Notes: generated from the letters alone by a model not told the origin. 64,000 bases of DNA from an uncultured Bdellovibrionales bacterium (GCA_903926205.1 CAIYID010000033.1:1-64000), one strand, 5' to 3'; shown: positions 9,901 through 18,008, counted from the first letter of the stretch. A program made the numbers and translations.

Positions 9901-10099
9901 TCCTGCGGCACTTTCAAAGGGACAAGGGGCAGAAACCATGGTGCCTATGGCAGTGGCAATCATTGGAGGTGTGATTGCCTCAACAATTTTGACTTTATTC
10001 GTAGTTCCATGTGCTTACAGTTTGCTAGCGCGTTTAGAGCGACCGGATCGATTGGAAGTTGAGGAGCGAAACTCGCTAAGTCATAAGATTTTAACATAA
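6977..10099 (+). CDS. RND (HAE1-type) efflux pump permease, second of a tandem pair
   Basis: The 1040-residue protein is a close paralogue of the pump at 3885, with the same N-terminal motif (SDISIRRPVFAWMLM), the Asp-Asp relay pair in IGIVVDDAIMM and the relay Lys in GIVKKNSILLVD. All relay residues are kept in both copies, so both could be active pumps. The start overlaps the previous stop by four bases. The central porter parts differ more than the membrane helices, as expected if the substrate paths have diverged. A secreted protein and another TolC-like duct follow. Alternative views are two homotrimers or one MdtBC-like heterotrimer; the sequence alone cannot decide. Confidence 0.95.
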   Translation: MSLSDISIRRPVFAWMLMVALILFGVISFQRLGISQLPDVDFPVVNVSIGLPGAAPEVMEQQVIDPIEDAVMEIDGIRNVTSSSSQSSGNVSIEFELNRDIDESMQEVQSKINQVKNLLPNTITPATLRKINPEDQPILWVALTSTEPNEKIIDLMIYARNVLYDQFATIPGVGNVAMGGYVDPALRVWADVNKMDAHEIASSDLIQSILDGHTEIPSGRIENKDQEFNVRMMGEGTSPQSFSNIMINTRTNIGPTTRNVRLGSVADIEEGLIDVRKISRFNGIRAVGLGIVKQHGSNAVAVAKLVRAKLEQLRPQIPAKYKLDVRSDNTKYIQQSVDELLRTLFWSALLTSLVCYLFLGSWTSTVNVLMAIPTSIIGAFTAFYFFHFTLNTFTLLGLSLAIGIVVDDAIMMLENIVRHREMGESKKLAALKGANEISFAAMAATIAVVAIFLPVVFMKGVIGRYFLQYGLTVTVAVLLSLLEALTLTPMRCSRYLNVNLHPKGLAGIVERFFRRLAEIYWRILSVLLNFRWITLFVALLMFTGSIFSAKKLNSEMIPGQDQSLMLYRFKLPTGTALPVTNAKITQVEQYLLQQPEVTGVFSAVGGFGGDSVNQGNAFVTLVDKNKRKLSQADLIKKFRTELREKVKGMEIVVQDMSTRGFSTGRGFPVEFIIQGPNWEKLRELTEDVVDALNDTDFVTEVNTDIQKENLEVQITPNRPRLAQAGVSLNTVTSVVNALVGGAILNGKTMYPKDGHRYAIELRLYENQRQTVTDLARIKIRNNRGEVIPLKQLVNINLKPSLTSISRLNRFRSIKIYGNLGNNVSQQEAMNKTEKLVRGMLPSGYSILLTGSSQSFKESMQSLLFAMGLGLLVSYMVLASQFNSFIHPVTVLMALPFSISGAFLGLLIFNQSINIYSMIGFILLMGIVKKNSILLVDFTNQKRAEGLGVREALLQACPVRLRPIIMTSVATVAGATPAALSKGQGAETMVPMAVAIIGGVIASTILTLFVVPCAYSLLARLERPDRLEVEERNSLSHKILT
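8171..8223 (+). repeat. 53-bp block identical to 5073-5125 in the first pump gene
   Basis: This is the second copy of the identical block covering the proton-relay helix of the tandem RND genes. See the partner at 5073. Confidence 0.85.
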
Positions 10100-10170
10100 A
10101 AAAATAATGTAAATCTTACAGAAGAGTTAATGACGAGCTAAAACCAGAAGCTTATGGAGGAGATCCTTTC

Positions 10171-11184
10171 TTGACTTCGGGAAGGGGCGATATTAACTCC
10201 GTAGTCATGAAAACAATTAAGAAACTCAATCATTTTAATTTTTCAAAAGCTTTAACTTTTTTCGTAGTAATTATTGCATCAATTGCAATGGTTGACTGTG
10301 CTGGCGATAAGGATTTTAACTCCTTTCGCGATGACCTCGCCAATCAAAAGCAAGCCCAGTCTTCAGCTGTCAATGGTACTTACGCTGGCTTAGGTGCCTC
10401 GAAATTGGATAATTCAACGCTGGGTTTGTTTCAAGTGCAAACTGTTGCGAGCAGTGAATTGCAAAATTCTTCAGATCAATTAGGAACAGAAAAAAAGTCT
10501 GTGATGAAGGGGCAACTCACCTACACAGGTTTGACGAACGCCACTGTCACTTTTTCTCAGGGACTTTATAGCCCTGAAACCAACGAGTTTTTTGCAACGG
10601 TTCCTGTTGTTGATGAAGCCGGACTTACTCAAAATATCAAAATCGCAGGGAAAATCCAATCAGGGGCTTTTGTTGGTAGCATTTATTTGGATCAGTATCC
10701 ATCCTATGGTGTGAATGTGAACTTAGGGATTAATTCTAATTTGAGCCAAGCCAGTGTCGATGCAAAGTCAGTTCGAGCCTTGCAATTGGCGAGTGATAAT
10801 TTAAGTTATCAAGGAAATCTTAATTTAAATGGTGCGACTTTGCTTGTGACAATGAAAATCAATTCACCCTCTTCAAATTCACAACAACAGTTTTTGCGAG
10901 TTTTAAATCCGCAAAGAACCGTTTTGGTGACTTTTAATTTTCAAGATGAAATGTCGAAATTGAATTCCGGAATGGTTTTCTCAGGAAATATGAATGATCA
11001 GGTGGGTAGTTTGACCGGGCTCTCAACGGTGAGTGGTGGTTCATCTCCTACTCCCTTTAGCATCAATATGAACTGCAAAAAACAATTGGTCAAAGGGGCG
11101 CAAGCCTGGAATTGCACGATCACACAAGGAATTAAATCTTTCTCTGTGTTGCTATTGTCAGTGGCTCCAACAGCTATTAAATAA
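10171..11184 (+). CDS. Secreted, possibly lipid-anchored protein of the efflux cluster
   Basis: The product is about 337 residues from the TTG at 10171, which has GGAG eight bases upstream, or 325 residues from ATG 10207, which has no good site. A hydrophobic segment (LTFFVVIIASIAMV) is followed by Asp-Cys-Ala-Gly. A lipoprotein cysteine is possible, although Asp before the Cys is not a standard lipobox. The mature part is Ser/Asn/Thr-rich with repeated beta-strand-like stretches and two further Cys residues near the C-terminus that could form a disulfide. It lies 71 bases after the second pump gene and 27 bases before the second TolC-like gene, so it probably belongs to the same operon. I do not recognise the family, and it is not an adaptor of the AcrA type. 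Confidence 0.65.
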   Translation: MTSGRGDINSVVMKTIKKLNHFNFSKALTFFVVIIASIAMVDCAGDKDFNSFRDDLANQKQAQSSAVNGTYAGLGASKLDNSTLGLFQVQTVASSELQNSSDQLGTEKKSVMKGQLTYTGLTNATVTFSQGLYSPETNEFFATVPVVDEAGLTQNIKIAGKIQSGAFVGSIYLDQYPSYGVNVNLGINSNLSQASVDAKSVRALQLASDNLSYQGNLNLNGATLLVTMKINSPSSNSQQQFLRVLNPQRTVLVTFNFQDEMSKLNSGMVFSGNMNDQVGSLTGLSTVSGGSSPTPFSINMNCKKQLVKGAQAWNCTITQGIKSFSVLLLSVAPTAIK

Positions 11185-11211
11185 TTTTTAAACAATAAGG
11201 GAGTCTAGGAT

Positions 11212-12651
11212 ATGTCTAGCTCAATATTTAAATCTCTGGCCGTTCTATCAGTGAAGATGGCTGTGATTTCTGTGATGATACAAGGACCCGCAGCCACGGC
11301 GGCGGAAACGACGGTTGTGCCTTCGACTCAAAATACGACTCCGTCAACGACGCAACCGCAGCAGGTGATTTTGACTCCAGAATTTTTGCGACATCAAGTT
11401 CTTGAGGGGAATTTATCTCTTGAACAAGAGCTCAACATCATTAAAGATCAAAAAGATAAAATGAATGTTGCGAGGGGACAGTTGTTACCTTCTCTCAATT
11501 TGGGAATGCTTATTTCGAGCGGACCAAGTTTTTTATTGTCTTCGATTTCATTTTTACTTCCATTTTTATTTCCATCAAACTGGATGGCTTTGGACGCAGC
11601 AACAGATCAGTTCAATGCCGAAAAGATCTCTTATAAAATTCTTGAAATGAATGTGTATAGTTCCTCTTTATCTATGTACTACACCGTGCTGGCGGATGCG
11701 AAAATTCAAAAAATCTATGAGCAGCAAGCGAAAGATTTAATGAATATTTACACGATCAAAAAAATGCAATTTGATTTGATCGGTATTGTGACGCCACAGG
11801 ATCTTGAACAAACTTTGGCCTCGGCTCAATTGGCCCAAGTGAGTGCTTCACAATTAAAAGAGTTAGCAGCTCAAGAGACCGCAGCTCTTCGCCAAGTGCT
11901 TGGTTTGCCGTTAGCGACAGAGATCGAGTTTACGGCTCAAAACATGCCAGGCTCAGATTGGGAAAATAAACCGATTGCGCAAGCAGTACTTCAGGCATTT
12001 TCAGTAGCACCAGAAAATCAGCAGATTGATTTTCTAATTGCAGCAGCTAAGGCCAAAGATCTTTCAGCCGATTTTGGATTTTTAAATACAGCGACGCTGT
12101 CAGCCTCCGGCTCCGGTGGTTCTGGTGCAACTTTAGGTAATTTGGCGGGAGGAGTGAGTTTTCATTTCGGTTTTGATTATTTTCCAAATTTGAATCTGAC
12201 TGAACGAAGTATTTTAGAGATTCAGTTACAAAAAAGGCAATTGGGCTTACAAATAACTCAAACTTTAGAATCAGTGACAAAAAGTTTAGTGGAAGCAAAT
12301 AGACAGTTTTCTCTGGCGTCTCAGGCTGAAGTTGAAATGACGAATGTCTATAATACAATTAAATTGAATTATGACCTTGGTCTAACGGAACTCATCAATG
12401 TCCTCACCGCACACGTGCAGTTGGTCCAAGCCTCTGTGGCTCGCGTGAAAGCAGAGCAAGATTTGAATCAACAACGAGTGAGTTTGCATCGAGTAATGAT
12501 CACAGACCAATTTTCTCTAATCAAAGGTTGTGCGATCATGCCTAAGAAAAAGCACGGCGGACTCGGCGGCCTGATCGGAGGAATTTTCGGTGATTCAGAT
12601 CCAGATAAAACGATTGATCAAATGTGTATCGAAGGCGGAGTGCGTAAGTAA
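11212..12651 (+). CDS. TolC-family outer membrane efflux protein (second copy)
   Basis: The 479-residue protein has a signal peptide ending near ATAAE and two OEP-type helical regions, for example the coiled helices around KMNVARGQLLPSLN and the second-half match around NYDLGLTELINVLTAH. It has the length and layout of TolC/OprM ducts. Two things are odd. A very hydrophobic stretch near residues 105-125 (FLLSSISFLLPFLFP) sits where the first barrel strands are expected. The C-terminal tail has Gly-rich and Lys-rich parts and two Cys residues. GGGAG lies eight bases before the ATG. It is the last gene of the efflux region and is convergent with the minus-strand gene at 12677. Confidence 0.85.
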   Translation: MSSSIFKSLAVLSVKMAVISVMIQGPAATAAETTVVPSTQNTTPSTTQPQQVILTPEFLRHQVLEGNLSLEQELNIIKDQKDKMNVARGQLLPSLNLGMLISSGPSFLLSSISFLLPFLFPSNWMALDAATDQFNAEKISYKILEMNVYSSSLSMYYTVLADAKIQKIYEQQAKDLMNIYTIKKMQFDLIGIVTPQDLEQTLASAQLAQVSASQLKELAAQETAALRQVLGLPLATEIEFTAQNMPGSDWENKPIAQAVLQAFSVAPENQQIDFLIAAAKAKDLSADFGFLNTATLSASGSGGSGATLGNLAGGVSFHFGFDYFPNLNLTERSILEIQLQKRQLGLQITQTLESVTKSLVEANRQFSLASQAEVEMTNVYNTIKLNYDLGLTELINVLTAHVQLVQASVARVKAEQDLNQQRVSLHRVMITDQFSLIKGCAIMPKKKHGGLGGLIGGIFGDSDPDKTIDQMCIEGGVRK

Positions 12652-12676
12652 GAGCTTTGTCTTTCTGAGCGATTTC

Positions 12677-13222
12677 CTAGGGGCTTTCGACTGAAGCTGG
12701 TCCTGGGCTAGCTGGTTTTTTTTCAGTCGCAGGTGTGGTTTCAGGGTCTGTAGAGTTCGCCTCTAATTGATTTATATGATTTGTCTCCAAACGACTCATA
12801 CTGCCAGAGTTGGATTGTGTGGGCGCTGACGTTTCCGCTAAAGACAAAATTTCATAGGTAAAGGTGGCGAGTTTTCCCCTGTTCACACCGCATTTTACGA
12901 CCAGATTCCTCCAACCAATTTTTTCTTTTCCTAGGGCTGTCATGACTAACATTTTGCCATATTCGATCTTAGCTGGGGCCTGAGGTTTACGATGGCGTCG
13001 ATGTCCACTCGAACCAAGATCGGTGAATTCAACATCTGAAACTTGAGTTGAGTCAGGATTAAATTGAAATTCTGAGAAGCGAGTCTCACCCTTTTGAATA
13101 AGTTTTGCCAAACGTTTCTCAGATTCTTTCGAACAAAGAGCTTTTGGATCAACAGAAAGTGTTGACGCCTGTACAATTACGCCAAGGACAAAAATAAGAC
13201 TAAAAAATAATGATTTTTCCAT
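12677..13222 (-). CDS. Secreted protein of unknown function
   Basis: The 181-residue product has a signal peptide (MEKSLFFSLIFVLGVIVQAS). A central domain with two Cys residues (ALCSKES and VVKCGVN) could hold a disulfide and includes a conserved-looking stretch MLVMTALGKEKIGWRNLVVK. The last 50 residues are Thr/Pro/Ser/Glu-rich and look disordered. The gene stands alone on the minus strand, convergent with the efflux cluster and about 100 bases from the tandem unknown pair. I do not recognise the family. Confidence 0.6.
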   Translation of the reverse strand: MEKSLFFSLIFVLGVIVQASTLSVDPKALCSKESEKRLAKLIQKGETRFSEFQFNPDSTQVSDVEFTDLGSSGHRRHRKPQAPAKIEYGKMLVMTALGKEKIGWRNLVVKCGVNRGKLATFTYEILSLAETSAPTQSNSGSMSRLETNHINQLEANSTDPETTPATEKKPASPGPASVESP

Positions 13223-13327
13223 TACTTAAAGTCTAAACATAATAGTGATTTGAGGGAAGACTAATTATCTGCGTCAAGACTCGCCATACGGTCAGAACTC
13301 TTTTTTTACTAGCTTATCGTCGTGTAT

Positions 13328-14254
13328 TTATTGATGCCAATAGGTGTGAATTTTCGAATCGAAATGGTCTGTTAAAGAATCATAGACATCTGGAGCATTG
13401 ACGACCATTCCAATGTCTTCATTAGCAGAATCATGCAAGGGTTTAAGATATTTCAGCAAGTCGTCTTGATTCCAATCGTACCCGTCAACGCGAGAAAAAT
13501 TTAAGAGATTTTGTCCATTGCGTGCCATGTATGAAATCCACTGATTTGGATGATTTGTGTTGAGGGCTGAAGAGGTCCATATTTGGGAAGCGATCATCTC
13601 ATCATAATGTCGTTTAGTACCAATGCTCCAAGATTCAATAGGTCCTGGTGAGCAGAGAATATAATCGACTTCAGAATTTTCGCGGCCTTTCCAAGAACGC
13701 ACGATGATTGTATTGTTCCATTTTGCATCAAAACAAGAAAGCGAAGCAACATCGGTCACTAGCACAAATCGAGTGTTTTTTCTTAGCTTCATTCGGATAG
13801 GCAGCTCGCCGTAACCGAAGGTGGCGATAGGATTGATATGCGAATAAACTGGAGTTGAAAAAGGATTATTCCATGTTTTTTTACCGGGGCCAGCGTCATT
13901 CATAAAGGTTATTATTTTTGTGTAGGGTCCCCACGTATACAAAGTGTCGGGTTGGCAAGCCGGAAGAATTTCCCCGGATGAATTTGTTTTTATAGGCTTG
14001 CTATTGTCTTGGTCTTGCATGCATTGAGCCCAATTCCCTAAGCCATTTTCAGAAAACGCTGGAGGAATATTTTTTTGATCAAAAAATTGGAGAGCTGTAT
14101 TCCAAGTCCATTCTGAGGCGGGCTCTCGATTTATTCCATTGATACTTAAGAGTTCAGACTTTTGGTGAACAATTGCACTGGTGCATGAAATAAGCGGAAA
14201 GATAACAAAAGTTAATAAAAAGTGGATTATCTTTTTAAACAGAATTTTTCTCAT
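13328..14254 (-). CDS. Lipoprotein of unknown family, second of a tandem paralogous pair
   Basis: The product is 308 residues. I chose the ATG at 14254 because GAGGAG stands seven bases upstream and a classic lipoprotein signal follows (hydrophobic run, then Leu-Ile-Ser-Cys). The mature protein shares long motifs with its neighbour at 14278: R-x-PAS-x-W-x-W, PPxFSENG, CQPDTLYTWGPY, ATFGYGE, and a 24-residue identical segment containing CSPGPIESWSIGTKRHYDE. Both end in HTYWHQ. Many Trp, Asp, His and Cys residues are conserved, which suggests an enzyme or a sugar-binding protein, but no known catalytic pattern is clear. It starts 23 bases after the upstream paralogue ends, so the pair is one operon, probably followed by no other gene. 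Confidence 0.7.
   Translation of the reverse strand: MRKILFKKIIHFLLTFVIFPLISCTSAIVHQKSELLSINGINREPASEWTWNTALQFFDQKNIPPAFSENGLGNWAQCMQDQDNSKPIKTNSSGEILPACQPDTLYTWGPYTKIITFMNDAGPGKKTWNNPFSTPVYSHINPIATFGYGELPIRMKLRKNTRFVLVTDVASLSCFDAKWNNTIIVRSWKGRENSEVDYILCSPGPIESWSIGTKRHYDEMIASQIWTSSALNTNHPNQWISYMARNGQNLLNFSRVDGYDWNQDDLLKYLKPLHDSANEDIGMVVNAPDVYDSLTDHFDSKIHTYWHQ
13599..13669 (-). repeat. 71-bp block identical to 14549-14619 in the tandem paralogue
   Basis: The 71 bases match exactly, third positions included, whereas the two genes are only about 50-60% identical in protein by eye and differ at many bases immediately either side. This pattern suggests a recent gene-conversion tract. Confidence 0.9.
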
Positions 14255-14277
14255 AAGTGTTCTCCTCACTAGGTATC

Positions 14278-15204
14278 TTACTGATGCCAATAGGTATGAT
14301 TTTTCGAAGAGAAATGATCAGCTGATGATGGTGAAACTTTAGGAGCATAAACGATCAGGCCAGGTTCTTTTTGTGCAAAATTATAAAATGTTTTTAAATA
14401 ATTTAAATAAGTAAAAACAGTCCAATCGTGACCATCTAGGCCCGTATTGAACAAGAGGTTATTCCCACCACGCACAACGTATGATATCCATTTATCCGAT
14501 TTGTGAGCTGCTTCTGCTGATAAATTCCACAGTTCGGAAGCGATGATTTCATCATAATGTCGTTTAGTACCAATGCTCCAAGATTCAATAGGTCCTGGTG
14601 AGCAGAGAATATAATCGACACCAGTCTGCCCTTTGTATTTCCATGATTTTACTTGAATTGAATTACGCCACTTGTTCTCTGAACAATCTAAAGGAGAATT
14701 CTCATTACCAAGAACATATTGGGTATCTTTTTTTAATTTAATTCTTATTGGAGTTTCACCGTAGCCGAAAGTAGCAACTGGATTAATATGAGCGAAAACA
14801 GGCATTATAAATGGAGAATTCCATGAGTTTTTTGTGGGACCTGCTGCACGCATAAAAGTTAAAACTTTTATGTAAGGGCCCCAAGTGTATAAAGTGTCAG
14901 GCTGGCAAATTGGCAATAATTCTCCGGAAGAGTTAGATTTCGTTGGATTATTGTTGTCATTGCCAACCATGCATTGCGCCCAATCACCAAATCCATTTTC
15001 TGAAAAAGGTGGTGGAGCATTTTTTGGGTCAAATAATCTATTAGCGGTATCCCAATTCCAGTCTGAAGCGGGCACACGATTCACGTTTTTGAAATCATTA
15101 GTTTCTGAATTTTGGATTGCAATGGCACTGCCGTAGGCGAAGAGTTGAAAAATGAGTGCCGTTGAAATATATAGTGCTGATTTTCCGAACAGATTGTGAC
15201 CCAC
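14278..15204 (-). CDS. Exported protein of unknown family, first of a tandem paralogous pair
   Basis: This is a paralogue of the protein at 13328, with the same order of motifs (PASDWNWDTA, CQPDTLYTWGPY, ATFGYGETPIR, CSPGPIESWS, HTYWHQ). The start is uncertain. GTG at 15204 has GGGAG four bases upstream and gives a signal peptide directly (LYISTALIFQLFAYGSA). A TTG at 15237 would add 11 residues ahead of it. Unlike its neighbour it has no lipobox Cys, so one copy would be lipid-anchored and the other free in the periplasm or secreted. The family is not recognised. Conservation of aromatic and acidic residues would fit carbohydrate or cell-wall binding, but that is a guess. Confidence 0.7.
   Translation of the reverse strand: MGHNLFGKSALYISTALIFQLFAYGSAIAIQNSETNDFKNVNRVPASDWNWDTANRLFDPKNAPPPFSENGFGDWAQCMVGNDNNNPTKSNSSGELLPICQPDTLYTWGPYIKVLTFMRAAGPTKNSWNSPFIMPVFAHINPVATFGYGETPIRIKLKKDTQYVLGNENSPLDCSENKWRNSIQVKSWKYKGQTGVDYILCSPGPIESWSIGTKRHYDEIIASELWNLSAEAAHKSDKWISYVVRGGNNLLFNTGLDGHDWTVFTYLNYLKTFYNFAQKEPGLIVYAPKVSPSSADHFSSKNHTYWHQ
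14549..14619 (-). repeat. 71-bp block identical to 13599-13669
   Basis: This is the second copy of the exactly conserved tract in the tandem unknown genes; see the entry at 13599. Confidence 0.9.
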
Positions 15205-15289
15205 GAGGCTCCCTTGGTATAAACACCACTCAGCCAAAGGATATCATTGGTAAAATCTCACCTCAATCTGGACTGGCCCTAAGATATTA

Positions 15290-16372
15290 TCACGGAGTTG
15301 GACAGGCTTCAAAATCATCATCAATAGAGCTTGGTTGTGAGGGGATTTTCTCTCCACGGTCGATAAAATTTGTCGCATTTGTTAGTAGAGCGGGAAGCCA
15401 AAATTTATTTTCATCGGGCGTGTCAAATCTTGAAAGCAAAGAGTGATTAACTCCGCGAGGGTAAAAACAAACTGAGACTCGTGGATTATTTTTGTAGTTT
15501 AAAAGACGGGCAACTTTTCTGGTTGAGGTGTCATCGGAGCCCGGATCTTTATTAATTCCAACGATTTGAACCATTGTTGTAGGACTTAACTTTTCAGTGA
15601 GAGAAATCACATACTGGCCATAGAGCTGGGTTGTATAAACGTCCGAGACCGAGAACGTACAAATGCCCGCACGGCCCTTACTTCTTTCGTACAAACAGCC
15701 GGCGCCCCAGCCGATGACTTTATTTCTTAAGCCGGGAATATTTCCGACAAGAGGTCCGAAAAGATGACGTTGAAGATAGGTGGGCATCTTGAAAAAGGGA
15801 GAAAATAGAATCACCTTTTCATAAGGAGTTGAAGCGATCGCCGCAGCATGAAGGGCGACGGCTCCTCCAACTGAAAGTCCACCGATGGAAGAGGGAAGAT
15901 CATCAGAAATGGCGACTTTGTTGATTAGTTCAGCAAGCTGAGAGTAATCTTTGAAATTATTGTGAGAAGGAAAATCACTGAAATTATCTTTTCCATCACT
16001 CAGAAACTTTTTTCCATGTCCTGGCATTACAAATAAATAGACAGCAACTCCACGCTGATTAAGAAGTTCTGCCCATTCATAGTATTGCTGAGTGCAGGCT
16101 GTGAAACCATGGACTAACAAAATTTTTGAGACCGTTTTTATCCCTGGAGTAGGCAAAAATTTTCTTGGTTCGCAGCCATTTTGATAATCTGAAAGCTGGA
16201 AGGATTTAACATAATTATTCCAAGCTTCGTTTTCATGCTGCCGATTTTCCTGAGTTTCATCGCTGGCCACTTGTCTAAAAAATCGACTTTGGCTGGCTTG
16301 GGCAGAAATTCCATTAGAGAGGAATAAAAACAAAAAAATATGCAGCAGATTTCTCGGCGAATTTTTTAGCAT
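15290..16372 (-). CDS. Exported alpha/beta-hydrolase
   Basis: The 360-residue protein has a signal peptide (LLHIFLFLFLSNGISAQA). It carries alpha/beta-hydrolase landmarks: the oxyanion-hole strand ILLVHGFTAC, a lid-region G-H-G motif, the nucleophile elbow GGLSVGG (Gly-x-Ser-x-Gly), and a late His in GVNHSLLS that would be the catalytic base. This fits a carboxylesterase/lysophospholipase of the hydrolase_4 type acting outside the cytoplasm. Six or more Cys residues suggest disulfides. It lies 85 bases upstream of the tandem unknown pair on the same strand and may be co-transcribed with them. The substrate cannot be inferred. Confidence 0.82.
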   Translation of the reverse strand: MLKNSPRNLLHIFLFLFLSNGISAQASQSRFFRQVASDETQENRQHENEAWNNYVKSFQLSDYQNGCEPRKFLPTPGIKTVSKILLVHGFTACTQQYYEWAELLNQRGVAVYLFVMPGHGKKFLSDGKDNFSDFPSHNNFKDYSQLAELINKVAISDDLPSSIGGLSVGGAVALHAAAIASTPYEKVILFSPFFKMPTYLQRHLFGPLVGNIPGLRNKVIGWGAGCLYERSKGRAGICTFSVSDVYTTQLYGQYVISLTEKLSPTTMVQIVGINKDPGSDDTSTRKVARLLNYKNNPRVSVCFYPRGVNHSLLSRFDTPDENKFWLPALLTNATNFIDRGEKIPSQPSSIDDDFEACPTP

Positions 16373-16602
16373 AAAGCACCTCTGATGGACTCTATCAGTA
16401 CAAAAAATATGCCTGGAAATGAATTAAGTTGGCTTGTTAATCCATTGGATTAACTGATTAAATTTAAACTCAACTTTGCAAAGCTATGTGCAGAGCAAAT
16501 TGAGCTATCCAGTTGTCTAGTTTTTAAGCAGAGCAGGGGAGCCTGCGATTCCCCGTCTCAAAATGAGATATTACTTTAGCTTTGTTTTCAAACCACTAAC
16601 AA

Positions 16603-17232
16603 TCAGAGATGTGTTTCTAAATCTGGCAATGCCGAGTCCCGAGATTTATTGAATTGTTCAAGAGCACTTTCTTGCGCTTTGGAAAAAAAGATTCCGCTCG
16701 GAGCATACCAGGGTTTTGCGACTCGAATGAGAGTGGTCATTTTAAATTGCAAGATGATAGGGTTTTCGGTTTTAGTGACTTCAAACTCGACGTTGAGCTG
16801 GCGTAAATATTCCGAAAGTCCCGAGGCCCTAACGGACTTAGAATCACTTTCGTAAACAACTTTTGAAATTAGGTCGGTAGATAAATGAACGTTTTGTCGA
16901 ACAGTCATATTGTCATTAGGATAATAAGCCGTCACATCGTAGCGAACCCCTGGTAAATTCCGGAAAATTTCAGTCACCGGTCCTTCATGAATTTCTTGGG
17001 ACTTGCTAATACTCTCGAGCAAATGACGATCCAAGGCTGCAATATCGGCGGAGTGATTTAAATGAAAGGCACAATATCCTTGCACAGTACCGACAAAAGT
17101 TCCATCCACCATGGCGGGGGCACTAGCCCATTGAGGTTTTTCGCAAGTCCAATCCGATGCCACTGCTTTCCCGGAAAAAAAGAATAATACAATCGCCGTA
17201 ACCGCACATTTTTGAAATCTGAATTGAGTCAT
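16603..17232 (-). CDS. Secreted protein of unknown function
   Basis: The 209-residue product has a signal peptide ending near AVAS. It has two Cys residues in the first 30 mature residues (WTCEKP and GYCAFH) that may pair. The rest is mixed alpha/beta with an apparent internal region on ester- or membrane-type themes (YYPNDNMTVRQNVHLSTD) and a C-terminal helix. No catalytic motif or family is recognised. It is separated from its neighbours on both sides by more than 200 bases and is probably its own transcription unit. Confidence 0.6.
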   Translation of the reverse strand: MTQFRFQKCAVTAIVLFFFSGKAVASDWTCEKPQWASAPAMVDGTFVGTVQGYCAFHLNHSADIAALDRHLLESISKSQEIHEGPVTEIFRNLPGVRYDVTAYYPNDNMTVRQNVHLSTDLISKVVYESDSKSVRASGLSEYLRQLNVEFEVTKTENPIILQFKMTTLIRVAKPWYAPSGIFFSKAQESALEQFNKSRDSALPDLETHL

Positions 17233-17612
17233 AATTTTCTTACCTCGTTAAGAGATTTTCTTGAAAAAAGTGAAAACGAAGCTCTTTATAGCAGAAATAT
17301 TCAAAAAAATCTCAAAACAAAGCCCCTTTGCCATTTCTGATAAGTTATATTATGTTACATAGAAATACTAGGGATTTTATGGGCTTATGGTTTTTTGAGC
17401 AATAAATTTAGCCCATGATAAAGATAATTATTTCAATTTTATTGGCAGCTCAACTGGCGAATGCAGAAGAAAAACCGCAGGAAAAAAATTGAAATTTAGT
17501 CGGCCAAGCTGGAAATCTAAATATAATTGGATTTGATTGACTGGCATTCGCGTTATGACTGGTCGAGTTTACTTTGAAATGACTTTCTAACTGACTTTTG
17601 CGCAATAAAGAT
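17233..17612. other. 380-base region with only a tiny open frame
   Basis: This stretch lies upstream of the secreted-protein gene at 17232 and downstream of the small lipoprotein at 17613. Apart from a 25-codon signal-peptide-like frame at 17415-17492 (listed separately) nothing coding is visible. The part next to 17232 is AT-rich and must contain that gene's promoter. Confidence 0.4.
17415..17492 (+). pseudogene. Signal-peptide-like fragment, possible remnant of an exported protein gene
   Basis: ATG 17415 opens a 25-codon frame reading MIKIIISILLAAQLANAEEK and a short tail, which is a textbook signal peptide with an Ala-x-Ala cleavage site. A TGA then ends it at 17492. The same frame continues for 15 more sense codons after the TGA before a second stop. 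Such a good signal peptide without a mature protein suggests a decayed gene or a short exported peptide. There is no clear ribosome site. Confidence 0.3.
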
Positions 17613-18005
17613 TCAGTTCCAAGGCCATTCTTTAAAGCCTAGTTTGACAGCGTCAGCGAGGCGTCTTCGATCGATTTCAAAAACATTGGCTTTACCCGTT
17701 GGAGAACCACAAACTTGCATATGCATCAATCCATCGGCCTTATTTTCTGCTTGATAGATTTTAATATCTTTTAATTGAGTGCGCATCTCATCAGGACTGA
17801 TGACTTTCCCTGAGCCGCATTGAAGGCTTCCATCATACTTAAAAACTTTCACTCGATCCTGCGGACCTGAGGAAATTATTGCTGAATCAGATGTTGAAGA
17901 AAGTTTATTTTTTACTTCTGCCGCTGAGGCGATTTGACGACAATTTCCTTCTGCGCAACCAACGGAAATCAGAGTAAAAACAGATAGTAAGAATAAACTT
18001 TTCAT
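17613..18005 (-). CDS. Small lipoprotein of unknown function next to bamB
   Basis: The 130-residue product has a lipoprotein signal peptide (MKSLFLLSVFTLISVGC). The mature part holds three more Cys residues (NCRQ, LQCGSG, QVCGSP), so one or two disulfides are possible. No motif of a known enzyme is seen. It starts three bases after the bamB-like gene ends and so belongs to the yfgM-bamB operon. That position would fit an envelope-biogenesis accessory role, but this is only inference. Confidence 0.62.
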   Translation of the reverse strand: MKSLFLLSVFTLISVGCAEGNCRQIASAAEVKNKLSSTSDSAIISSGPQDRVKVFKYDGSLQCGSGKVISPDEMRTQLKDIKIYQAENKADGLMHMQVCGSPTGKANVFEIDRRRLADAVKLGFKEWPWN

Positions 18006-18008
18006 AGA

